Source of the DNA: Pomphorhynchus laevis | Lineage: Eukaryota > Acanthocephala > Palaeacanthocephala > Echinorhynchida > Pomphorhynchidae | Direction: 5' to 3' | Assembly: GCA_012934845.2 (NCBI GenBank) | Contig: WNNJ02002973.1 | Coordinates: 62,001 to 126,000 of the forward strand | Length of the DNA: 64,000 bases | Notes under the pieces: model-generated | What the model saw: only the letters and a program-made list of their open reading frames with translations | Database searches by the model: none | What the model was told of the DNA's origin: nothing | Position numbers and translations under genes: made by a program | Shown: positions 10,190 to 19,979 of the stretch, piece after piece | Numbering within the stretch: position 1 is the stretch's first letter | Layout of the letters: each line of letters starts with the position of its first letter

Positions 10190-12375
10190 GTGAAAAACAA
10201 GACATAAAAATGACATTCACACGATTCGAATAACGTATACTTTAAAGCGATCGACAATGAATTTGCAGTGCAAAAGATGATCCTGCCAATAAAGCAGGAT
10301 GCTTTTGCACAGAAAATTAAATGGGAAAATAAGAAAGGTAAAATTATCTTTCAAAAGAGTATGAGGAGTACGGTCAAAGAGAACTTCTCTCGGGAAAGGG
10401 ATCTTTGTTTTGCCAGGATAATATTCAAAATCTGCTCAATAAAAGAAGAAGTCAAAAAGAATATGTTAAAAGTTAAGGAATTAACAGTGACTTACTCCTC
10501 TCTGCGAGCCACGGATATACTTAAGAATATACCGTCGTTCGCAGAGGAGGAAGATGTCCGAGAATTACTAGCCGGCAAAGACATCACACTAATAAGAAAA
10601 TGTAAAACCTTCAATTAAGCTTACAGCTCATTTATTGTGAAGGGAGCTGTAAGTGATCTACACAAGTTGAGAGATTTACATCCTGGAATTTTGGGTCATG
10701 GCGTCAAGTTGATAATATTTGTCGAGGGTGACCTGGAGTTCAGGTATCCGTAGTGCTACCGATGTCAACGTTGCGGCCACTTTTCAAGCATGTGTTTGGA
10801 GAGTGATCCACTTTGCTTGACTGCGGAGAAAACCACGAATCACAGAATTGTGATAAAATATCAGGAAGGAATAAATGTGCTAACTGCCAAAATTCACATA
10901 AATCGTATTCTCACACATGTACCCACTTTAAAGAATATTTAAAGCGGGTGGATGGTGAGAATAGAAAAGCGTGTGCGGGAGCACAATCCTGTATTCATGA
11001 AGTAAAGAAAAAGTCTGTCGATCAATATGCTTCAGAAATGAGGGTGTTGATAGACAGACTAAACGAACTAGAATAAAAGATGTCACCATTCGCGGCTGAA
11101 AACAAGAATTTAAAAAATTCAATAACGGTAAAATATAAAGAACTAAAAAATTTAAAAAATGACATGACAAAATCAGCAATAAATAAATATAAAGATATAA
11201 GTGAAAATAAAAAACAATAACCTCAAAATAAAACAAATCGTTTCATTAGTCTAAAAGGGGAAGAACCGCAAGAGAAAGAAAGCATGGAGGGTCTTTCCTT
11301 GCTTTCGTCGGACTCTGAAAGGTCTGTAATTTTTATAAATCGTGAAGAAACACGCTCGTAACAAAGGGGATTCAGGTGGAAGGTGTGCCGAGTTAGGAGA
11401 ATTACCTCCTCCTGCAGATGCATCCTTGTAAAAAGTGGCGCATCGAGTATAACTCGTTGAAAGACATCTCGTTGATCAATTGAAATATAGGGAACGTTAG
11501 GAATCTAGTACACTATTCCAATTTCAATTATTGAGATGTCCTCTTTCTGCAGGAGGAGCGTTCTCCACAAGTTTTGTAAACGTTAACTAGACATTATGAA
11601 GATTATACAATTTTCACATATCAAGTTGACGGTATGTTAGAGCTTATCATGGTCTTAATGAAAAGCAAGCATTTGAAAGCTTGCTTGATTTCAGAGGGAT
11701 CCAGCGAGGTGGGCTCTTATCAACTTCTGAAATTTTTCGTTTCCCGTCGTCCGGTGTTTGTAGCAAACTGCTACATAAAACCGGGTGGCTGGCAAACGAA
11801 GGAGAGTAAGAAGTCCGTCAAAAACTTCTGCTAAAGGTGTTCAATTCTGGTGCACAATACATTGTTGGTGACCTGAATGCCTCCTGAGGGGCTAGGTGGG
11901 ATCCCTGATTGGTCAAATCGGTGAGCCCATAATCCCACTAAAGGGAACTTTTCTCTTGCGTAATGCAGGTTACCAATCAATTTTAGATTTAGCAATTAAT
12001 TTTAAAAATGTTAAATTAAAACTAAAATGGGTAAAAAATGTTAAATGGGACGGGTTCAATGACGGGCATAAACTTGTATACTGGGCTTGGAATAAAGAAA
12101 TGGTTCAAAATATCCGATTTCAGGCGACCAAGGCTGATATACAGGCTGACAACAAAGAAATACAAGTTTTTAAGCCAATAATAATGATAATTATATCAAT
12201 GACATTTTGAATTATATAGTGATGAATGTGAGAATGTGTTTGAATATATAAAAATCTTAAATGAATTGAGTGTAAATAGTAGAATGAATGGTTTTAATGA
12301 CTTTAGTCCAAATTTTATAATTAATCAATTGCGTTTTTTAAAAATAATAACTTTTTATATACTACTTACATAAAC
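10190..12375 (+). mobile_element. LINE-C copy: ORF1 zinc-knuckle protein and endonuclease remnant
   Basis: ORF1 begins in 10268-10618 (basic region ending LKNIPSFAEEEDVRELLAGK) and continues in other frames to a CCHC zinc-knuckle array at about 10755-10930 (CYRCQRCGHFSSMC, then CGENHESQNC, then CANCQNSHKS). The relative at 39436 has the same order: KMIPDYTRKEDIGEF, then CYKCQKWGHFSSMC. ORF1 C-terminal sequence runs to about 11210. Endonuclease pieces follow: VANCYIKPGG near 11760, a GDLNAS-like motif near 11870, and LLRNAGYQSILDLA near 11960. The RT is missing; the copy ends where an RLE-RT fragment begins. I/Jockey superfamily. Confidence 0.65.
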
Positions 12376-13874
12376 ATAAACCTAGTTAAGGCTTCTTCAT
12401 CAACCCGAGCAAATGTACATTGTATGCCAACGATATTGATGTTTCGACTTTACATTCAACTTTCATCGACACGTCAGTCCGCATTGTCGAGGATGGTGTG
12501 TGTCCTCGGTGCTCCCATCGGAAGTTATTCGTATGTTGAGCGATTTATTCGTACAAAAGTTAAACATCACCCAATTGATATCGAACGTAACCGATGCAGG
12601 TCAATCGGATATGCAGGTTGCTTATACTTTTCTTACTCGTTCGTTACAATATAAATAATCGTATATATAGCGAGCATGCCGTTGTTCAGCAGAATGGTTT
12701 GAACCACTAGTTACCTCGATTAAATCATTCTTCTGTAAATTGACTAAGATTGAACAAGTAAACGTTGAGCGACTATGGCCAATATTCTGTCTGAGTTATC
12801 GAAATGGAGGAATCAGAATCAAGGATGTCACATCACATATTCATGATGAGTATCAGTCTTAAAAATCACTGTGTGAATCGTATGTCCGTGGTTAAGATTT
12901 CCGTGATTTAGAAAGAATCCAGATGTCAATTATAAGACGATTGCAATCTACTAAAGCGAATAATGAAAACGACATACGATTGATTATTCTTGCTGAATCT
13001 GACCAGCAGCTTCGTTCATCGAGTGAGCACGTATCACTGAAAGGATCGTCATCTTGGTTAACTGTCTATTCGACAAACGACCCCAGAACCAGACTGAGTA
13101 ACACAGAGTTTGGAGATGCTCTTCCAGCAGGGTACGCTATTTTCCCATCTAATGCTCCCAGTATTTTTACTTGTGGTGAATCCAGTTCTGTTACACTTGG
13201 CGGGCTTCCATCTATGAGCCGTGATATCATACGCGATTGTCTGGCAGTCCTTGAATGAGGTTTGTCACGACGTACTAACAGAGCCAACATTACAAGCAGT
13301 AAGCGACGAAATTGTATTTCAGAGTCAATCTACGACTAGGGATCGCGATGCGAGACTGGACATCTCATGTTCCAGTCTCTACGGTGATAAAACGATGCGA
13401 ACTCTCTTTGACATATGTGTTTTTAGCACACTCGCCCCTTCTAACCTATTAAGAGGTCCGGATGCTGCGTTTTTTTACCTGAACAAGCCTCATTTATTCC
13501 TTTAGTATTCTCCAATTTAGGTGGTACGGGTAAGGAATACACACAGCTCTTAAAAAGGATATCAACACACAAAGCAGCTAAACGACGTTCAAGATATGTT
13601 GATGAAATTACTAAATTACGTTCGCTTGTAAGTGTTCATTTGGCCAAGTTCGCTTCTCGCTCATTTTGTGGTGCAATGATGTCCAATCATCGTGTATTCC
13701 ACTCAATGTCAACTCATTGACACCACGTGGAATAGAAATTATACAATCACATCGGCTGTTTTCTTTGATTGTATTCAATAATATTAAACCCAATTGCGGG
13801 TAACCATGACTTGTAATAATATTTCAGTAATAAATTATTATTATAAAAAATTATTAACGTTTTAATTTTCTCAG
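12375..13874 (+). mobile_element. RLE-RT fragment 1: reverse transcriptase end plus restriction-like nuclease
   Basis: A 5'-truncated copy of a reverse transcriptase family, known from many invertebrate genomes, with a nuclease-like C-terminus. In order: GFFINPSKCTLYANDI (12385), VLGAPIGS (12505), the GGIRIKD block (12810), GSSSWLT (13045), the nuclease-like motif DARLDIS...FDICVFS.LAPSN (13350-13445), and VFSNLGGTGKEYTQ (13508) running to a stop near 13690. The frame changes several times, so it is inactive. The 3' untranslated part (13691-13874) contains CGGGTAACC and ATTAACGTTTTAAT, which also appear in fragment 3. Confidence 0.65.
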
Positions 13875-14289
13875 TGCATGCTCAATCTTACGTCAACAGA
13901 GAACCATTGTCATTATTTGAATATAATGAATTTCGTAAGTTTGCCAAATACAACGAATGAATATCTCTGATGGAGCATGGCGGTTTCGTTCCTTTGGTTT
14001 TTTCCACCTCTGGAGGCATTGGTAGCAGAGCAAATTCAGTACTCAAATCAATCGCGTTTAAGTTTACTAGAGCAAGCCTTTTACGATACAACGACGTTAT
14101 TGTCAATTTGAAGCGCAAGATTGCTTTTGCTATAATGAGATCTGCATCTGCATGCTTAAGATTTACTCGATTAGTTCCAATCTAAATGATTGGAACTAAT
14201 TTTAAAGTTTGAAATAATGACCATTTGAGGGAAGTAATTTGTACTGCTTTTTTTGAAAAACATTATTAGTAAAAAAATTAACGGTTTTA
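13875..14289 (+). mobile_element. RLE-RT fragment 2: C-terminal end only
   Basis: Only the last 90 or so residues survive: KYNERISLMEHGGFVPLVF followed by STSGGIGSRANSVLKSIA, then a basic helix (LKRKIAFAIMRSASACLRF), stop near 14184. The same C-terminal block occurs in fragments 1 and 3 and in the minus-strand copy near 30700. Its 3' tail ends ATTAACGGTTTTAT, immediately before fragment 3. Extreme 5' truncation is typical of target-primed insertion. Confidence 0.65.
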
Positions 14290-14765
14290 TTACGATCCAA
14301 ATATAATGAACGTATACGTGAGATCGATCACAGTTCATTCGCTCCTATTGTATTTGCGGCCATTAGTGGAGCAGGGAGTATGGCGCAATCCGTCATGCAT
14401 GCAATTGCCTCCAAAATTAGCAGCAAGCGAGGAAGAAGTTACTCAAGGTGATCTCGTGGTTGCGAGCAAAACTGAGCATCGCGATGACCAGGTCCATATC
14501 GCAATGCTTGTGTGCAGATCGATCAAGGAGGGGAGTTCCTGAACATATTACGGAGGGTATAAGCATGCAAATTGCCGATAGCTGAAGAAAGAAGCACCCG
14601 CAATCAATTGCAAGCATACACTCTGATGAAATGTTGATCTTCATGTAATGATTATTATTTATGGGCCATTGGCGGGTAACCTTAATATGTATTTATTATT
14701 AATGGACTAAATAACAATGTTATAACGATTTAATTAACGGATTTTATTAACGGTTTAATTTACAG
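14290..14765 (+). mobile_element. RLE-RT fragment 3: C-terminal end only
   Basis: Reads KYNERIREIDHSSFAPIVF then AAISGAGSMAQSVMHAI, and after one frame change WLRAKLSIAMTRSISQCL and RSRRGVPEHITEG, stopping near 14583. This is the same C-terminal block as fragment 2 but from a different parent copy. The 3' tail (14584-14765) holds GCGGGTAACC and ATTAACGGTTTAATT, matching the tail of fragment 1. Confidence 0.65.
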
Positions 14766-15240
14766 GCAAACTCAATTTTTGCAAATGAAAATATATCGAT
14801 CAATAGCGGCAGGATAGTCATACTTGGCTCACCGATCGGAACAAAGAAATTTGTAGAGGATTCTTGCGCACAGAAGATAAACGTTTGGACTCAGCTGGTC
14901 GATTCTATGGCATCCTTAGCCGATGCGGATGCACAATCTGTGAAAACAGCGTACTGTATAAGTGCACAAATGAAATGGATTCATTTATTTTGCAATATTC
15001 AATGTGAATGCAAATGGCTAGAGCCTCTTGGAACAATTATAAAAACAAAATTGCTCACCGCTTTGTTTGATAGTGATCTGGAGAATATCATAAAAGACGT
15101 GTGTTCGCTTCCAGCAAAAAAAAGTGGTCTAGGCATCTTAGATCCAATCCGAGAGTCGAAACATCAATATATGTCTTCAAGACTACTGTCAGCTAGTCTC
15201 AAGGATTTTAACACGACGCAAAACTTGGAATAAAGAATGG
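14766..15240 (+). mobile_element. RLE-RT fragment 4: reverse transcriptase thumb region
   Basis: An uninterrupted frame (clearest at 14907-15233) reading VILGSPIGTKKFVED, then KTAYCISAQMKWIHLF, then LEPLGTIIKTKLLTALF, then LPAKKSGLGILDPIRES. This is the region just after the catalytic palm, where the family has a conserved LGxPIG turn and a later SGLGI/GGLGL turn. It stops abruptly near 15235, before the nuclease, so it lacks a natural 3' end, unlike fragments 1-3. Confidence 0.65.
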
Positions 15241-15399
15241 TGGGCACAGTAAAAGAAATATGATATATTCGAGACAAATTGTTCGATGATATGCACTAAA
15301 TTTAATCATTTCAGTATTCCACTCGTATAAACCGTTTTCCGGCAAATTCACATACCTCACCGGTGCTCTTCCAACGTTTTAAACTTATTACCTCTTCAT

Positions 15400-17362
15400 C
15401 TACTTGCCGTATCTTTCCTGACCACCCCCTTCTGATATTGGCCAGCTAAATTCAGTTTGCATTGAGAAACATTGTTGTGAAACAAACTGCAAGTGATCCC
15501 TCTCAATCCGTCAAATCAACGGAAATTTTTATGTCGTACGCACGAGGTCAAAAATTCGACAGCGTTCTGTCTCTCCTCAGTCTTCTTCGCTGGTCGATCT
15601 CGCTCCTGAACATGCTTTACCTCTTAGTTTTCTTAATACTCGTTCCATTTTTAATAAAGATAATCTGCTCCTTGATATTTTTAATCAATTATCTATCGAT
15701 CGATATTCTCTGCATTACCGAATCCTGGCACTGACTTTGATGATCTTGCAATTTGTCATCTATGGCGCTCTGGCTGTTCTTTAGCTGAATCAGCTCTTCC
15801 AATTGTATCTTACCAAACTACTGTTTCTAACCATGGCGGTATTGTTGACATTGCTCGTCACTCAACGTCTCTACGTAAAATTAATGTTATAGACTTGAAG
15901 TCATGTCTTTCTTCGTACTAGTTAATGATGGTTTTATAGACATGATATAAAACAAATTTTCTTTATTATTGCAAGCTTTCAACACATTGTTCTATTCAAA
16001 AAATTAATGCTAACATCCGTTCCAACTCGTTCAAATTGCTCACATGCAGATCATCAACTCATTTCCCTCTTGATCTTGTGATTGTATATAGTCCGGGTTC
16101 AACTGCCCCTCAAGTATGTTCTTTAGCGAGCTTGCAGATCATATTTCTCACTGTTTATAGTATTATACTCATTATTTTATTCTAGGTGACTTTAACATTC
16201 GTCTTGATCCCCCGGCTGACTCTGACTATATCACTCTATTAACCTTTTTTCTGACTTTAACTATAAATTACTTTCAACAAGCGCCACTTATATTCTCGCT
16301 GGTGCTCTCAACATTATTAATGTTCCCAACTGCTTCAATGATTATACCTCCTTGTCAATTACTGATCCTGGTTTGTCCGATCATTTCCTTGTCATACTTA
16401 CTCTTACTCGTCCCCATCCTCCTTCTCATCTAACAACATTAGCTAATCCAAGTCAACTCTAGAAACTTCTCGATATTACTATTCTCTGCGCAAACTTACT
16501 CAATTCTTCACTCTTCTCACTTCCAGTTAACTATCTTTATCCCGATGATATCTGCATTCTGTTTGATTCTGAACTTACGACTATGCTCGATCACACTCGG
16601 CTTAATCTACCCCGATGTTTTCAGTGCTTGCGCTATGCTCTTTGGTTTGATCTGACTGTTGTTTTTTTAAGCGTCGACTACGTCACTCTTTTTGTGTGTT
16701 CAATCGTTTTCTTAAGCGTTCTCCCAACTCAATCCCTACAAATATTCGTGATCCCTACCTTTCTCTCGGCGATTACCATTTCATTCTTATGCATACTAAT
16801 CGTACTTTCTTTAATCGAAATCAACTCGAATATCTTCCAACTGTAAATCTTATTAGAAAATCTTAAATTCAATTCTTCCAAGATCATCTACCCTTGTAAC
16901 ATAAATTCTGATGAATTTTCTTCTTATCTACAATCTAAGCTATCTAATTTACCTTTCCTTTTACCCATATGCCCCTTGTACACTGTCTTATCTTTAAATA
17001 CTTTTCTTCCAGAGCAATTCCACATTCTTTCCGTTTCGTCTGATGAAGTTTCTTCGTTTATTTTGCCATTACCTAATAATAAAGCCCATCCTTCTGACCA
17101 AATTCCCACTCACTTGCTTAAAAATATCTGATCATCGATCTCATTCTTCCCAATCACATTGATCAACTTGTCTATCAGTAGCCGCACATTTCCTTACAAC
17201 TGAAAATGCCCCACTGTTCGTCCTATCCTCAAAAAGCAACCTTTCGACCCCTTATTACCATCTTCCTACCGTCATATTTTATTTCTCTCAACTCCCTCTA
17301 AACTCTTTGAGCGTCTAGTTATCAAGCAAGTTAATACATATCTCTTTTCCTCCAACTTTTTT
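15400..17362 (+). mobile_element. LINE-B fragment: ORF1 end, endonuclease, RT start
   Basis: The end of ORF1 is visible near 15515 (NGNFYVVRTRSKIR), close to the copy at 28240. The endonuclease follows: FLNTRSIFNKDNLLLDIFNQ, then LSIDILCITESWH (15690-15732), NHGGIVDIARH (15830), DLVIVYSPGS (16072) and GDFNIRLDPP (16190). After a decayed linker, the RT fingers appear at 17225-17345 (PILKKQPFDPLLPSSYRHI, then SKLFERLVIKQVNTYL). Many frame changes and stops. A CR1/L2-type LINE; better copies lie at 26725 and 48384. Confidence 0.7.
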
Positions 17363-17364
17363 AT

Positions 17365-17610
17365 TCCTTCCAATGCCTTCGAAGCTTAATTGTATCCTTC
17401 AATTTTTCGCGTCTATTGGTTATACGTTCTATCCACTAAATAACGCAACGTACGTATGTTTAACTGGTAGTCGTATCATTGATTTGCTATTTGCTAATTT
17501 CAATATTGATGAGGTTAACGTAGCGTCTGAAACGATTTGGAGCTCGGTCAGCAAGCACCCTCCCGGTGAAAATTCAGTTTTACTTTTCAAACAAGTAATG
17601 ATCTGGTAAT
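17365..17610 (+). mobile_element. LINE endonuclease fragment
   Basis: A short ORF whose middle reads YVCLTGSRIIDLLFANFN, the pattern of the last part of a LINE AP-endonuclease (usually a Gly-Ser-x-IDL/F motif). It is spliced directly onto the LINE-B fragment and belongs to a different LINE that I cannot assign. Confidence 0.45.
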
Positions 17611-17728
17611 ATATGCGTGAATCAACCGAGCATAATATACTTTTATGCTTTTGACATGACTCAATAAATGCCGCTTATTAGTTATTCCATTCTGGCAAAG
17701 TTGATTAGTATAATGTTGATTAGTACAC

Positions 17729-17943
17729 TTTAAATTAGAAGAAAGATGGCAAAAACCAACGCAAAATTTATTTAATTGAATATTTCGATGTCTAGCTGCC
17801 ATCATCTTCAGCAATTGTAATTTGCTTGAAGCAAACTGTTCAAGCAAATTACAATTGCTGAAGATGATGCCAGCTAGGCATTGAAATATTCAATTAAATA
17901 AATTTTGCGTTGGTTTTTGCCATCTTTCTTCAAATTTAAATGT
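17729..17943. repeat. long fold-back: about 100-bp inverted repeat with a short loop
   Basis: The left arm (about 17729-17830) and right arm (about 17838-17943) are near-perfect reverse complements; the turn is GCAAACTG near 17831. Both arms contain GAAGAAAGATGGC at their outer ends and AAATTACAATTGCTGAAG or its complement at their inner ends. Copies of TTGATTAGTACA flank it on both sides (about 17711-17727 and 17977-18020). No coding sequence. It could be a MITE-like fold-back or a snap-back replication product. Confidence 0.85.
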
Positions 17944-18829
17944 TATCACACCGTCGCAATCTTCATTCAAATTCAATTGATTAGTACAAATTAGTCAAAG
18001 TTGATTAGTACAAATTAGTACAATGTCCGTTTGCCAATTAAGCAGTCCAAAGCAGTACAACTATGGTATCCGATCCTTCCTCGTCGCCGCCTCACTCGCC
18101 TGGAATTAAATCCCTCTCGACGTCCGCCGCGCTCCCTCCTTTATCGCATTCGAACACCTCCTCCGTTCACACCTTCTCGACACATGATTTACAGTTTTGT
18201 TTTGTTGTGGTCATGTAAACGTGCGCTGGCACGCATTTGCCACGTTAACATAAATCTTTGTTTTAAAGTTACCTAAGTGTCAATTATAGCGAGACTCATA
18301 AGTATGAACTTTAAAGCGTCAACATTAACAAATTATTGCAACAGCCAATCGCAATGCCTTGGAATGTCAACTTCTTCAGTAACACTGTCAGCAGCTTATA
18401 GCATTGAGTTTTCGACTGCATTCATAGGTGATTTGGATCTTATGAATGTGTCGTTCTTGATATCTCAAATACTCGTCGTGTTAGGAAGATTGCCGACTCA
18501 TAAGCTGCGGGGTTGGACTGGTTAACAAGTGAACATTTGAAAAGATATTTTTCTTTTCTGCAAGATTCTGGATTAATTTATTTAATAGCATATAATTCCG
18601 TTCATCTATTCCTCCAATATGAAAGCATGCCATTCTAAAAAAAATTATAAAGGAAATGGATATCCTCACACCTTTAAGCTATTCGCTTTATTGTCACACC
18701 GTCTGTTAATATATGTTCACAATTTTCTACCCACAGACGCCTAGCCCCCAATGGGGTATTTAGACCTTAGTCTACTCTAATGCTTTTCTGGTCCTCTCAC
18801 TAATAATAGTGCAACGAAACAAGGTCTTG
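17944..18829. other. no supported gene; possible LINE ORF1 start
   Basis: Mostly AT-rich. A short frame from 18072 (MVSDPSSSPPHSPGIKSL) has the Ser/Pro-rich look of a LINE ORF1 N-terminus but stops after about 50 codons. A frame at 18277-18525 has no recognisable domain. Nothing else seen. Confidence 0.3.
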
Positions 18830-18886
18830 ATAAAAGGAGAGTTGCTTTTCTCCTTTTATCTGCAGCTGCAGACAATGCTGGGTTTT
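18830..18886. repeat. three adjacent palindromes upstream of unrecognised ORFs
   Basis: Three palindromic units follow one another: an 11-bp stem (18830-18840 with 18849-18859, ATAAAAGGAGA) with an 8-base loop; the palindrome CTGCAGCTGCAG at 18860-18871; and CTGGG-TTTT-CCCAG near 18878. They lie about 240 bases upstream of the first ATG of the ORF group at 19121. Confidence 0.8.
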
Positions 18887-19062
18887 CCCAGACTTTTCTG
18901 GTGGAGGAGATGGGTTTTCCTGTCTAGCTGTACGTATTTTTGCCTTTACACTCCCATTCATTTAGGCTAAGTGTTCTCTCTTAAAGTTCACGTTAGCAGG
19001 CATATGATTTATTATATGCGTCCCGTTCTCACAGGTGTGTTCAATGCCATTTTTTCCCCTTC

Positions 19063-19069
19063 TATATAA
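19063..19069 (+). promoter_or_regulatory. TATA-like box
   Basis: TATATAA lies 58 bases upstream of the ATG at 19121, a plausible core promoter distance for the ORF group that follows. AT-rich surroundings make a chance match likely. Confidence 0.3.
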
Positions 19070-19120
19070 TTATTATATGAGTTCTTTATATCTAATTGTT
19101 CTAGTTTTTCTAGATTTAAT

Positions 19121-19428
19121 ATGGATCAAACTGAATTCAATCTTGGGGATTACGTTATAGAGCCTGAAGAGGAACCGTACAGCCGCCGGCAGTCGATCCT
19201 TTTTCCGCTTCTACGCGAACTATGGCAGGACGTCAGCGAAGACATACTACTAGAGTTGAACCTATGATGACTAGGTCGAGAACAGCTCAATCCGTATCTC
19301 CTCCTGATATCGCAACTTTGGAACGGGTAAGTGAATGTGAGACTGTGCAATCAAATGACGAAGATTCTCAAGTAATAAATGAGGATATACAATCTGTCTT
19401 AGAAGGTAACCCTTTATTTTTTAATTAA
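19121..19428 (+). other. two overlapping unrecognised small ORFs
   Basis: A 48-codon ORF from 19121 (acidic, MDQTEFNLGDYVIEPEEEPY) overlaps a 68-codon ORF from 19222 in another frame (MAGRQRRHTTRVEPMM, basic, then acidic). Neither has a known domain. Overlapping starts with a promoter-like box and hairpins upstream look virus-like. Treated as part of a possible fossil of unknown family, perhaps the same kind as 1-3374. Confidence 0.35.
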
Positions 19429-19430
19429 AA

Positions 19431-19979
19431 ATGTTCAAATTTGTTTTAGAAGAAACATCTATTCAAGAGCCGGTTATCGTCCAACCTAACGTTTCTGCTC
19501 CGGTGATAAATGACGCAGGATTAGGATCTTGCATACCTCTACATAGCATTGATGAAGTTCAGAGACTATATGAGAATAATTCAAACGTTTTGAAGATGGG
19601 CTATAATTCAATTACTGGACTTCAAGCGGTTGAATGGACTCCTAGTGGTACTATTGGTTCAAAATTGTGTTGGTTTGAGAATATTCGACACAGGCAACGT
19701 ATCGGCCATGCTGTTGCGCGTTTTAATGCACAACAAAATTTAATTGTTAGTTATAATTATGCAACAGCAGCGCAAGGTAATGCAATAAATGCAATCCGAG
19801 GAGAACAGGCGATTATTTTGACGAGGTTGCGTACTGCAGTAGTACAAGACATTTCGGTGACAGACGGATTTATAATGGACCAAAAACCATACGCAAATAT
19901 GGTCCAGATAAGACAAATAATAATAAAGAAATACTCAATAAAAATATTTTTTATTAATAATAATTTAGTACAAATTTAA
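19431..19979 (+). CDS. unrecognised protein, about 180 residues
   Basis: An open frame with ordered-looking sequence (GLQAVEWTPSGTIGSKLCWF, then FNAQQNLIVSYNYATAAQG) in its first 150 residues and low-complexity AT-driven sequence in the last 30, so the homologous part probably ends near 19880. No named domain. It directly follows the two small ORFs and may be a continuation of them. Possibly a virus-derived structural protein fragment; not a transposase, RT or known enzyme motif. Confidence 0.4.
   Translation: MFKFVLEETSIQEPVIVQPNVSAPVINDAGLGSCIPLHSIDEVQRLYENNSNVLKMGYNSITGLQAVEWTPSGTIGSKLCWFENIRHRQRIGHAVARFNAQQNLIVSYNYATAAQGNAINAIRGEQAIILTRLRTAVVQDISVTDGFIMDQKPYANMVQIRQIIIKKYSIKIFFINNNLVQI

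Noticed and set aside
18277-18525. 82-codon ORF as a gene
   Set aside because: No recognisable domain and no start context; sits among repeat debris.
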